This document shows positions 1 to 6,103 of a stretch of 33,559 nt of DNA, one piece after another; positions within the stretch are counted from its first letter, which is position 1, and every line of letters starts with the position of its first letter. The DNA comes from JBDRGC01 sp043818215 (GTDB taxonomy: Bacteria > Chloroflexota > Anaerolineae > Anaerolineales > UBA11858): positions 1 to 33,559 of the forward strand of contig JBDRGC010000315.1 of NCBI GenBank assembly GCA_043818215.1, read 5' to 3'. The notes under the pieces are model-generated. The model saw nothing but the letters and a program-made list of their open reading frames with translations, did no database searches and was not told the DNA's origin. The translations under genes and the position numbers were made by a program.

Positions 1-439
1 TCGCGGAAGCCCCACTCGAATTCCCGGCCTGTTCGACCAACTCCCGGAAGCTAGTCTGCCCATCCCATTGATTCTCCTCCGAGAGGCGCAACTCCCTAAA
101 GGAAGACCACTTGAGTCTCAGCTTTTGCGGCAGATGAGTGACCACCTGAGTCAGCAGCAATTCACTGAGCGGCTCGGAGAGCGAAGTGATGCGCAACTGG
201 CACTCGTTGCCCGGAACCACGTTCAGCCGGCCATTTTCTCCCCGCGGCCCGGCCTGGGGCACGATCAGGCTGGAAATTGTGTAGGGCCGCATTCCATTGT
301 GACTGTGCAGTTCATTGGCCATCCCCGGATCGTGCTGGGCGATCTGCCCCAGCAGCCAGCTCTGGGCTTGCCGTCCGTAGAATCCTTCCAGGGTGGTCGG
401 CTCGGTGGGGGTGAGGGTGAGGAGGAGGGAGAGGAGCAT
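1..439 (-). CDS. cas6: Cas6 CRISPR endoribonuclease, N-terminal part (runs off the left edge)
   Basis: Cas6 cuts the CRISPR repeat in pre-crRNA to give mature crRNAs. The minus strand is open from an ATG at 439 to base 1, giving 146 codons without a stop. The product starts MLLSLLLTLTPTEPTTLEG, then has a GRQAQSWLLGQIA segment, LHSHNGMRPYTISSL and GRLNVVPGNECQLRITSL. This is the order of the first ferredoxin-like (RAMP) half of Cas6: a hydrophobic beta strand, a helix, the 'RPYTIS' strand, and a strand carrying the 'RITSL' signature. The C-terminal half, with the glycine-rich loop, lies outside the window. It is the third gene after csx15 and the membrane CARF gene on the same strand, 120 bases downstream of the latter. 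No Shine-Dalgarno is visible because the leader is a C/T-rich 7-bp repeat. The family call is confident; activity cannot be judged from half a protein. Confidence 0.85.
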   Translation of the reverse strand, partial: MLLSLLLTLTPTEPTTLEGFYGRQAQSWLLGQIAQHDPGMANELHSHNGMRPYTISSLIVPQAGPRGENGRLNVVPGNECQLRITSLSEPLSELLLTQVVTHLPQKLRLKWSSFRELRLSEENQWDGQTSFRELVEQAGNSSGASA

Positions 440-453
440 GAGGGGGCAGAGGT

Positions 454-516
454 TAGAGGGTAGAGGGCAGAGGGTAGAGGGTAGAGGGCAGAGGGTAGAG
501 GGTAGAGGGTAGAGGG
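454..516. repeat. 7-bp minisatellite, nine perfect YAGAGGG units
   Basis: Nine perfect units of TAGAGGG or CAGAGGG lie head to tail between the stop of the membrane CARF gene and the cas6 start. On the plus strand this gives nine GGG tracts, each separated by four bases, which fits the usual G-quadruplex pattern. The plus strand is the template for the cas operon. The sequence on both sides (a GGTTAG before, GGGATCAGGGACTAGGGATCAG after) is a degraded version of the same low-complexity repeat. Confidence 0.9.
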
Positions 517-559
517 CTAGGAGTCAGGGATCAGGGACTAGGGATCAGTTCAGGTTGAT

Positions 560-1261
560 TTATGTGCTGATTTTTACTAGTACTCGTGGGGCGTGTTCTT
601 TCACTGTTCCATCTTTGAGTTCACGAGGTGTGTAAACATATTCCATATTCCGTTCTGGTGAAGCGCAGGCCAGAGTCATCCCCGCCGTCATCATTTTCGT
701 GCCTCCGGTAATATCCGATACAACATCACAGGGTTGCAATCCTAAATCAGGTGCCCAAACAGAGTAGATTTTTTCTACCATCTCCCATGTTCTTTCGATG
801 TTGTCTGCATCAACGATGGTTTCTTCCAGCGAATGAACACGAATTCGCGGCCATTGATTTTTTATTTTGGATAGCAGTTCGTTAGCAGTAGACATAGATG
901 CGAGGGTCGATAAAAGCCAGATATGGGTTAATGCTGATTGGTGGTGTTCTATAATCTGCCACGGAACGTATAAATTGCCTGGGCTGACAAGAATAATGAT
1001 CCCCTTGTGAGGATTAATTGGTTCCACATCAACGTCAATGGTTGTTTCTTTTTTCGTCCGCGACGCATCGAGCCAAAAAAGTAGCAGAACCGCAACGAAA
1101 AGTGCAGCAGCAAGTATATATGCTCCGATCAATTCGCCTTCTGTGGTGATCTGATCGTAAATCACCTGGATCACCACGGTGAGTGCTGCTGTGCCCACAA
1201 CATACCGGACGATGGAGCGTTCTGGAGAGAGAAATACCAACCAACGATTCTTTAGATTCAT
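560..1261 (-). CDS. Two-helix membrane protein with a CARF domain (Cam1-like type III CRISPR effector)
   Basis: 233 residues. Two hydrophobic segments (about residues 17-37 and 45-65) are followed by a short basic linker (SRTKK) and a CARF-type Rossmann domain. The domain begins at about 75 with the strand GIIILVSPGN and carries the ligand-loop signature DITGGTKMM at 173-181. CARF domains bind the cyclic oligoadenylates made by Cas10. A membrane anchor plus CARF with no nuclease resembles Cam1, which disturbs the membrane when cA4 binds. Cam1 as described has one helix, so membership is inference. The start is the ATG at 1261, which overlaps the csx15 stop as ATGA, implying coupled translation. 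An upstream in-frame extension would only read through csx15 in another frame. It sits between csx15 and cas6, away from the main effector operon. An alternative is a membrane-tethered CARF regulator or sensor. Confidence 0.75.
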   Translation of the reverse strand: MNLKNRWLVFLSPERSIVRYVVGTAALTVVIQVIYDQITTEGELIGAYILAAALFVAVLLLFWLDASRTKKETTIDVDVEPINPHKGIIILVSPGNLYVPWQIIEHHQSALTHIWLLSTLASMSTANELLSKIKNQWPRIRVHSLEETIVDADNIERTWEMVEKIYSVWAPDLGLQPCDVVSDITGGTKMMTAGMTLACASPERNMEYVYTPRELKDGTVKEHAPRVLVKIST

Positions 1262-1656
1262 ATCGAACTCCCAGGGATTCGTTTCTTCCGTGCGATATCC
1301 CGCACCGCTTGCAGATTGATGATCTCGGCTACCTCGTAGCGCGGCGGGGTGGTTTCGGGCACTGGTCGGATGCGTACGATAGCGGGGAAATAGCCCATGC
1401 GACCGTGCAGCTCGGCCAGCAACGTGAGAGCGGCGAAATTGTAGGCCGGCGGGACGAGCAGGATGGGGCGCGTTTGCCATTCTTCGGGGGTGAGATTCAG
1501 CGAGTCAACGAGTCGGCAAATCTGCGAGTGGAAGGATTCCGCGTTGTCGAACAGGGCGGGGACGTGGCGGACTTCGGTGATGGGCTGCCCGGTGAGGGAT
1601 TCGAGCTGGGTGCGCTGGGGAGCGGTCAAAGGATGAGAGAAGTTTAGAATAAGCAT
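1258..1656 (-). CDS. csx15: Csx15 family protein, candidate CRISPR ring nuclease
   Basis: 132 residues starting MLILNFSHPLTAPQ, then LLVPPAYNFAALTLLAELHGRMGYFPAIVR and an EVAEIINLQAVRD tail. These are the recognisable conserved blocks of Csx15, a small type III CRISPR-associated family. Csx15 has been placed among the ring nucleases that bind and degrade cyclic oligoadenylate and so switch off CARF effectors; that role is from the family, not from residues visible here. It is translationally coupled (ATGA overlap) to the membrane CARF gene, so off-switch and effector are made together. The ATG at 1656 has no Shine-Dalgarno, but a TATAAC box ends seven bases before it, so the mRNA is probably leaderless. 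The length matches the family and no damage is seen. Confidence 0.8.
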   Translation of the reverse strand: MLILNFSHPLTAPQRTQLESLTGQPITEVRHVPALFDNAESFHSQICRLVDSLNLTPEEWQTRPILLVPPAYNFAALTLLAELHGRMGYFPAIVRIRPVPETTPPRYEVAEIINLQAVRDIARKKRIPGSSI

Positions 1657-1678
1657 CGGTTATGTTATACTTTGGATT
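1657..1678. promoter_or_regulatory. Divergent promoter with overlapping -10 boxes for csx15 (-) and the MNT gene (+)
   Basis: Only 22 bases separate the two divergent ATGs. On the plus strand TATACT (1666-1671) is followed by seven bases and the MNT ATG. On the minus strand TATAAC (1669-1664) is followed by seven bases and the csx15 ATG. Neither gene has a Shine-Dalgarno. A transcription start at the A of each ATG would give two leaderless messages from one shared, mutually exclusive box. No convincing -35 is visible. This is an inference from spacing. Confidence 0.5.
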
Positions 1679-2002
1679 ATGGATGTCACTGAAAAAATAT
1701 CTGAAATCACGCAGCGCATTGTCAATCACAGCCAGCCCGAAAAGATCATCCTGTTTGGCTCCTACGCCCGCGGGGATTTTGGGCCAGATAGTGACGTGGA
1801 CTTATTAGTAGTCATTCCAGGTCTAAAGAATTTACGGGCTGAGAGTACCCGTCTGCGCGGGGTATTGCGGGGCTTGTTGGTTCCCGTGGACATTGTCGTG
1901 GCAACACCTGAACAATTGGATCGCCTTGGGAATGTCGCCGGCCTGGTTTATCGGGATGCCTTGGCAGAAGGAAAGGTGCTGTATGAGCGAACCACAGGAT
2001 GA
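1679..2002 (+). CDS. mntA: Minimal nucleotidyltransferase (MNT) antitoxin-type protein
   Basis: 107 residues. A pol-beta-type nucleotidyltransferase core is clear: ILFGSYARGDFGPDSDVDLLVV gives the GS motif at residues 27-28 and the DxD metal pair at 39/41. A further acidic strand (VDIVV) lies near residue 75. MNT proteins pair with HEPN ribonuclease toxins and neutralise them by transferring AMP groups to the HEPN active-site tyrosine. The gene is complete and diverges from csx15. Its 3' end overlaps by 20 bases the ATG of the expected HEPN partner, the usual arrangement, but that partner is cut short, so this is now an orphan antitoxin. MNT genes also occur alone, so a separate role cannot be excluded. 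Confidence 0.85.
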   Translation: MDVTEKISEITQRIVNHSQPEKIILFGSYARGDFGPDSDVDLLVVIPGLKNLRAESTRLRGVLRGLLVPVDIVVATPEQLDRLGNVAGLVYRDALAEGKVLYERTTG

Positions 2003-2135
2003 TGTAAGCAGAGAGTGGTTGCAGCGCGCCCGTTCTGACTTACGACTTGGAAAGGGCGTATACAGAAGTTGGGGGAGCATTGTAAAGCAACGGATTACAC
2101 AGATTGCACAGATAAAAGGTATTAAAAATCAGTGA
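1983..2135 (+). pseudogene. Truncated HEPN toxin remnant
   Basis: From the ATG at 1983 the first 23-24 residues (MSEPQDDVSREWLQRARSDLRLG) are a typical start of a HEPN-domain toxin: a D-V-x-x-W-L-x-x-A-x-x-D-L helix. Similarity then ends at about 2052, and the frame runs through unrelated repeat-like sequence to a stop at 2135, giving only 50 residues where the family has about 120-140. The catalytic RxxxxH region is absent. The overlap with the MNT gene shows this was its toxin partner. The break is followed by a short-repeat zone, so a deletion or rearrangement between repeats probably removed the rest. Confidence 0.7.
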
Positions 2136-2208
2136 CAACGTGCCCTTTAGGGTAAATCAGTGACAACGTGCCCTTTAGGGTAAATCGGTGACATCGTGCC
2201 CTTTGGGT
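2126..2208. repeat. 28-bp tandem repeat, three copies
   Basis: Two identical 28-base copies beginning AAATCAGTGACAACGTGCCC (2126-2153 and 2154-2181) are followed by a 27-base variant (2182-2208) and a partial fourth (AAATCCGTGG). Copies touch with no spacer, so this is not a CRISPR array. It lies just beyond the broken HEPN gene, preceded by a degraded GGATTACACAGATTGCACAGAT repeat. Confidence 0.85.
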
Positions 2209-2713
2209 AAATCCGTGGTTGTGTAGGTCTGGAACGCCGCTCCCCCCCAACTAATAGATGCGCCCACTTGGAAAAGTCGCTTTGAAGACACGTGGAGTCT
2301 TGCCAGAGGATGCCAGTTTTCACGCCCAATAATGTGCAGAAAAGGCATCGAAGGCTTTGCTACTGTAATTGGGCATTCCTTTTCCGAGAACACATGCCAT
2401 CGAGTAACCGTTCACTCCCCTGGCAAAATGGGACGCGGATTTCACGGATTTACGCGGAAAAAAAATCTGCGTTCATCTGCGTTAATCCGCGTCCTATTCT
2501 TCAGGGGGGCTGAACGGTTACGACGCGGGAGTACGCATCGTGTACCTGGTGCGGGGCGAGCGGGTGGATTTTTGCAGGGGCGGTATCATTTTATTAGAGG
2601 GGAGAGGTTAGAGGGCAGAGGCAGGCAGGGGGCGCGGCTCCTGCCTGTTTCCGGGGAACGGGGCATAGCGCAGCGCTAAACGCAACTCTCAACCCGTTTC
2701 CCAGAAACGCTGA
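2136..2713. other. Intergenic stretch with repeats and no intact gene
   Basis: No open frame here looks coding. The stretch holds the tail of the 28-bp repeats, the palindromic element at 2404-2521, and a short coding-like fragment at about 2519-2607 (plus strand, reading YDAGVRIVYLVRGERVDF) that ends in the same GAGGTTAGAGGGCAGAGG sequence found beside the 454-516 minisatellite. It looks like an accumulation of repeats and gene debris between the left cas cluster and the HU-like gene. Confidence 0.6.
2404..2521. repeat. 118-bp nested palindromic element
   Basis: The outer arms GTAACCGTTCA (2404-2414) and TGAACGGTTAC (2511-2521) are perfect 11-bp inverted repeats. Inside them, GGACGCGGATT (2431-2441) and AATCCGCGTCC (2484-2494) form a second perfect 11-bp pair, with partly matching sequence between (CTCCCCTGG against CAGGGGGG). 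The whole could fold into one long imperfect hairpin. The inner sequence, with its TAGGACGCGGA core, belongs to the same repeat family as the arms near 16660 and 16880. There is no coding capacity, so this is a MITE- or REP-like element. Confidence 0.75.
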
Positions 2714-3106
2714 CTATACTACCGGATCATCGGGATGCGCTTCATTCCACTGCGCTGCCAGATCATCCGCCGTCTTGCCGATATTCTCGGCGTTGATGAT
2801 TTTGCCCCGGAACGCGCCTTCGGTGTTGAGCGCCCGCAGGATGCGTTTATCCACCCTGACCTTGATTTCGAAGTCGCCGTCCAGGTCGAGGTTGGGGGTG
2901 TAGATAGCGATGCCGGTGTGAACCGGGCGGCCGTCCAGCAGCAGCCCGATGAGTGTTTCCACCTCGCTTTCCTGCACGTTCTTGACCACGCCAGGGGAGA
3001 GGGTGGTGCGCTGAGTGATCAGCTCGAGGAAGCGTTCTTCATTGGCCGCGTCGCCCAAGTCGATGCGGGGGCGGTAGGCGGTGATAGCGTGCATTTTGGT
3101 TGCCAT
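2714..3106 (-). CDS. Small HU-like DNA-binding protein (tentative)
   Basis: 130 residues, soluble, with no signal or membrane segment. The order is an N-terminal AITAYRPRI strand, a helix pair (residues 22-57, ERFLELITQRTTLSPGVVKNV then a leucine-rich helix ending LLLDGR), a GIAIYTP strand pair, and a KVRVDKRILRAL segment. This resembles the HU/IHF-like 'HU_HIG' type seen in many bacteria, where helices introduce a DNA-binding beta arm; the match is by pattern only. The start at 3106 is chosen because AAGGAGA lies just upstream; the frame extends further only into an inverted-repeat leader. It is monocistronic, between repeat zones, and not obviously part of the CRISPR operon. A structural DNA-binding or regulatory role is inferred. 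Confidence 0.5.
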   Translation of the reverse strand: MATKMHAITAYRPRIDLGDAANEERFLELITQRTTLSPGVVKNVQESEVETLIGLLLDGRPVHTGIAIYTPNLDLDGDFEIKVRVDKRILRALNTEGAFRGKIINAENIGKTADDLAAQWNEAHPDDPVV

Positions 3107-3132
3107 GAGGTTGGTCTCCTTTGTTGGGTGGA

Positions 3133-3195
3133 GACCCCAGGGGTTTTTACAAGCAGAAGCCTGGCTTGCACTTGCTGTGAGAAACCCCTGGGGTC
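3133..3195. promoter_or_regulatory. 14-bp perfect inverted repeat in the leader of the HU-like gene
   Basis: GACCCCAGGGGTTT (3133-3146) and AAACCCCTGGGGTC (3182-3195) are perfect inverted repeats with a 35-base loop. Each arm contains the near-palindrome ACCCC-A/T-GGGGT, and the loop holds another, AAGCCTGGCTT (3157-3167). On the plus strand the right arm is followed by TTTTT, like a terminator, but no plus-strand gene leads into it. On the minus strand it lies 27 to 89 bases before the start codon. It may be a set of paired operator sites or a leader hairpin. Confidence 0.55.
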
Positions 3196-3269
3196 TTTTT
3201 GATGAATGGTTGTTTATCCCCCAGGGCCGCGCCACTGGGAGGGATTTTTGATTGTAGATTTTTGATTGC

Positions 3270-3388
3270 GTGCGATTTGATTTAGACTACTGTGCAATTG
3301 GATTTGCACTGGTGTGCAATTTGGATTTGACTGAGTGTAATTTAATTTGCACTCCCGTGCGATTGGGGTTGGAGTCGTGCGTATTTGG
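3270..3388. repeat. Degenerate tandem repeat with a period of about 22 bases
   Basis: Five to six units begin GTGCRATTTGG or a close variant, at 3270, 3292, 3314, 3337, 3357 and 3377. The fullest are GTGCAATTGGATTTGCACT and GTGCAATTTGGATTTGACT. Units diverge at both ends. GTGCAA...TTGCAC within a unit is itself an inverted repeat, so each could be a binding site. There is no spacer-like unique sequence, so it is not a CRISPR array. Confidence 0.65.
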
Positions 3389-3470
3389 AGAGGAATTGAG
3401 TTGCTGGAAAATGGGAGGAAGGCTGCGTTGGATGGGGGTGAGGGGGTGGGAGAGGAGGAGGAGGAGCATT

Positions 3471-4505
3471 TTAGACAATTTCCTGGGGAGGTTCAAAATC
3501 AGCATCTTCTAAAATCCATTCTGGATTTTGCTGCCACTTTTTAGGCATCCTGACTTTTAGCCAAAAGAAAGTTAGCTTTACGTGTTCTTGTGATAAAACA
3601 TTCCTGATTTCACGACAATTTTCCAAAATATCATGATGGAGACAGGAGTGATTGCCAATGATGAAATAGTATATTTCAAATGTTTCATCTTCTTCTGTTT
3701 GTTGATGATGAATAACCGCTTTAATTTCTCGCAGAATTTGAGCCTTGCCAACCTCGATCTCGTCAGTTGCTCCGAACATCAATTTTGCTTCACCAACACA
3801 AACTAATCGTATCTTACTACCAGTTCTATTAGGTGATTTCTCATAAAAATATAAATCTATTTCTTGGGTTTTGTGTTCACCCTTGTCCTCTACGTTAATT
3901 TCTTTCGGGCCTTTTTCCAAACATTTGTATCTTCGCGATACAAAGCTACCTGCATGATCTTCTAGTCTCGCAACATGTTGCCGTTCAATAAATTTTTTGT
4001 GCCCGCCAGGTACAGAATTGCAGATTTTTGACAAATTTACATGGCTATCCAAGTAACCTATATGAAAGTTCACTATTGCTGATTGAAAAAATTTTTCATT
4101 CTTGCGCCACGGTCGATCATCGGGCGGTGGCCTTTTCGTAGTTAGCAATACTTTACAAGTAAAACCAAGAGAACCCGTATTAGCCAGACAAACAAGATGC
4201 TCTTCCAGAGATTTACTAACAATAAAAGAAGAGAGTGAGACAGGTACCTTTCCACTGGTTCCAAGGAAGTGTTTATTTATATAAGAGTGATCACTAAAAA
4301 AATGTGCAAAGAAACTCTTGATTAACGGGGATTGCTTTGCGAACTTGGTATTACTAAATTTCTTGATTTCTTTTTCTAAATGCCGATCATAAACGATACT
4401 TGTATCAGCTTTATGTGAACTTATGTAGACTATCACCAATTCAAAACACGGAATACCCGCTTTGGTCTTACACTCCAAACTCTCGGGATCAATTATCAGG
4501 TCCAT
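3471..4505 (-). CDS. PD-(D/E)XK nuclease-like partner of the AAA ATPase, last gene of the CRISPR operon
   Basis: 344 residues; I recognise no named family. The central part shows a PD-(D/E)XK-like pattern: EIDLYFYEK (E215, D217) and, after a strand, VCVGEAKLMFG (E239, K241). D217 to E239-x-K241 has the spacing of this fold's active site. The first 130 residues are mixed and uncharacterised; the last 100 contain a strand (YYFIIGN) and a helix-rich tail. The ATG at 4505 overlaps the AAA ATPase gene by 17 bases, the usual sign of a two-gene module. The coding sequence is clearly more AT-rich than the RAMP genes before it, suggesting later acquisition. A nuclease effector driven by the ATPase is the natural inference; DNA or RNA as substrate is unknown. 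Confidence 0.6.
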   Translation of the reverse strand: MDLIIDPESLECKTKAGIPCFELVIVYISSHKADTSIVYDRHLEKEIKKFSNTKFAKQSPLIKSFFAHFFSDHSYINKHFLGTSGKVPVSLSSFIVSKSLEEHLVCLANTGSLGFTCKVLLTTKRPPPDDRPWRKNEKFFQSAIVNFHIGYLDSHVNLSKICNSVPGGHKKFIERQHVARLEDHAGSFVSRRYKCLEKGPKEINVEDKGEHKTQEIDLYFYEKSPNRTGSKIRLVCVGEAKLMFGATDEIEVGKAQILREIKAVIHHQQTEEDETFEIYYFIIGNHSCLHHDILENCREIRNVLSQEHVKLTFFWLKVRMPKKWQQNPEWILEDADFEPPQEIV

Positions 4506-6090
4506 CTTCGCCCTCTTCTAAATGATGCGCCGCCTTTGACAAGGCAAGTGATTCTAATAAATTGTCCGCAAAGAAATCGTCATATTCAGGCGGTGCTTTT
4601 GACAAATCCAAGTAACCAGTTTTCTGAATTGGCAATTCATCTATGGAGCTACATCTACATCCTTTCTTCCGGTACATAAAATATATTTTTGCATCATCAC
4701 GCTTCAATTTAAGGAGGTGTCCTGGAACTTGATTTTCAGTTTCGGCGATGCGAGTTTGAACCCTAAGAAGTAAGTGTTCGCTGTGTGTCTCTAACAAAAA
4801 TACTGGTTTTTTGGATAATGCAGACTCAATAAACATGTCCGCTAGTCTTGCCTGTGCCCCTGGATGAAGATGCAGCTCCGGTTGCTCGATGATGACCAAT
4901 GAGCCTGGTTTCGCAAGCACACTCTGCACAATTATAGGAAATGCCTGAGAAGCACCAAAGCCAACATCAATCAGGTTGGGATCAAAATTACTGTTGCCTT
5001 CATCAATGTAGATTTGAGCCATTAGACCCAAGTCACCAGAGTAATATTTAGTGGCTTTTGCAGCCACTCCTATTATTACATGATTCACCCATCTGTTAAT
5101 CTCTTCTCTCTCCTCATCATCTACATCTTCAGAAAGGAAACGAATAAAAGCATCTAACCCGAGACTGTGCCAACGCCGTTTTTCGAATTGATCAAGTGAG
5201 TAGATTCGCCTGGGTTCAGGGCGTATGGGACCAAAATACTCAATAGAACGCAAAAACAACTCGATTCGTTCGCGAAAAGCCCCTAACAAATTGTTGACCA
5301 AGCCAAAGTCGGTTGTCGAATCCGGATCATCCCTGGGTGTCTTCCCCGACAAATCTACAAGCCGCGGCAAGAAACCGTTTTCATATTCAATAGATACTGA
5401 AGACCAATGCAAATCATCATCGTTGATCTCATGTTGCTTAAGGAATTCGCTCCAGGGAAACCATTCCTCGGACCATGTCCACGATTCTTGCTGTTCGTCC
5501 CTTTCTATTTGTTTCTCTTCTTCCGATGCAAGGTCTTCAAAAACACGTTCGGCGGCAAAAATGGTTTCTTGCTCTTGCTCCTTTAAAATTTCCCAAGGAC
5601 AGTCTATTTGAACCGCAACAGGAACCACTCTGGGCACTTTCTCTTCCCCTCTCTGATCCCATGCGAAACTCACGCTTAGATCTAGGATAGTTGGTGTGTC
5701 ATCGATCGGAATCGGTTCGCGTCGTGCCTGAAGAAGTTGCTGGTTGATTCTATTCCTTAGTGCATCAATCGGATTAGAAGTTCTAATCAATTCTTCATTT
5801 ATATCTTGAACCAGATCACACCGGAAGCGAAAAGTAATTATGCTCTTTAGTTCTTGCCTATGGACTGTTGTCTTGAAATTCTCTAGATCGACACCTTCAT
5901 CTACGACAAACGCAAGGGGTTCTTTTTCAGTCCCATAGTCCAAACTCTGCTTCAACAACCGCAACGCCCGGATCACCACGCTCTTGCCGCTGGAGTTGCG
6001 CCCGAAAAGCAGCGTGATTGGGCGCAACTCGATCCAGCCGGTGTCTTTGAAGGCCATAAAATTTTCGAGGCGTATCGCTTTTACTGTCAA
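4489..6090 (-). CDS. AAA family ATPase (DUF3696 / RecF-SMC-like) in the type III operon
   Basis: 533 residues. The start TVKAIRLENFMAFKDTG and Walker A GRNSSGKS (30-37) are those of SMC/RecF-like ATPases. A signature-like VGFGASQAFPII lies at 376-387, Walker B LVIIEQPELHLHP at 398-410, and an ETHSEHLLLR block at 434-443; the middle (100-270) is an acidic insert. This layout fits AAA ATPases with a DUF3696 tail, common in defence modules with a nuclease partner. The start is TTG at 6090 with AGGAGAT before it; the gene begins 13 bases after the cold-shock RAMP and overlaps the nuclease-like gene, so it is co-transcribed with the CRISPR complex. The first roughly 150 bases, encoding Walker A, are G+C-rich like the cas genes and the rest AT-rich, a mosaic. 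Whether it acts with Cas10 signalling or independently is not decided by sequence. Confidence 0.8.
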   Translation of the reverse strand: MTVKAIRLENFMAFKDTGWIELRPITLLFGRNSSGKSVVIRALRLLKQSLDYGTEKEPLAFVVDEGVDLENFKTTVHRQELKSIITFRFRCDLVQDINEELIRTSNPIDALRNRINQQLLQARREPIPIDDTPTILDLSVSFAWDQRGEEKVPRVVPVAVQIDCPWEILKEQEQETIFAAERVFEDLASEEEKQIERDEQQESWTWSEEWFPWSEFLKQHEINDDDLHWSSVSIEYENGFLPRLVDLSGKTPRDDPDSTTDFGLVNNLLGAFRERIELFLRSIEYFGPIRPEPRRIYSLDQFEKRRWHSLGLDAFIRFLSEDVDDEEREEINRWVNHVIIGVAAKATKYYSGDLGLMAQIYIDEGNSNFDPNLIDVGFGASQAFPIIVQSVLAKPGSLVIIEQPELHLHPGAQARLADMFIESALSKKPVFLLETHSEHLLLRVQTRIAETENQVPGHLLKLKRDDAKIYFMYRKKGCRCSSIDELPIQKTGYLDLSKAPPEYDDFFADNLLESLALSKAAHHLEEGEDGPDN

Positions 6091-6103
6091 GTTGATCTCC
6101 TAT

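Larger units (their letters stand above)
3107..3470. other. Intergenic stretch with tandem repeats between the HU-like gene and the end of the CRISPR operon
   Basis: No intact gene is seen. It holds the inverted repeat at 3133-3195, an AT-rich degenerate tandem repeat (3270-3388), and, on the minus strand at about 3395-3469, a short frame reading MLLLLLSHPLTPIQ that faintly resembles the start of Csx15. No terminator for the long minus-strand operon ending at 3471 is evident. Confidence 0.55.

Noticed and set aside
1035..1480. N-terminal extension of the membrane CARF protein up to 1480
   Set aside because: The extra 73 residues are csx15 read in the wrong frame; the ATGA overlap at 1261 gives a natural start just before the first membrane segment.
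2126..2208. Tandem 28-bp copies as a CRISPR array
   Set aside because: The copies touch with no unique spacers; true arrays have repeats separated by 30-45 bases of unrelated sequence. The other tandem repeats of the window fail the same test.
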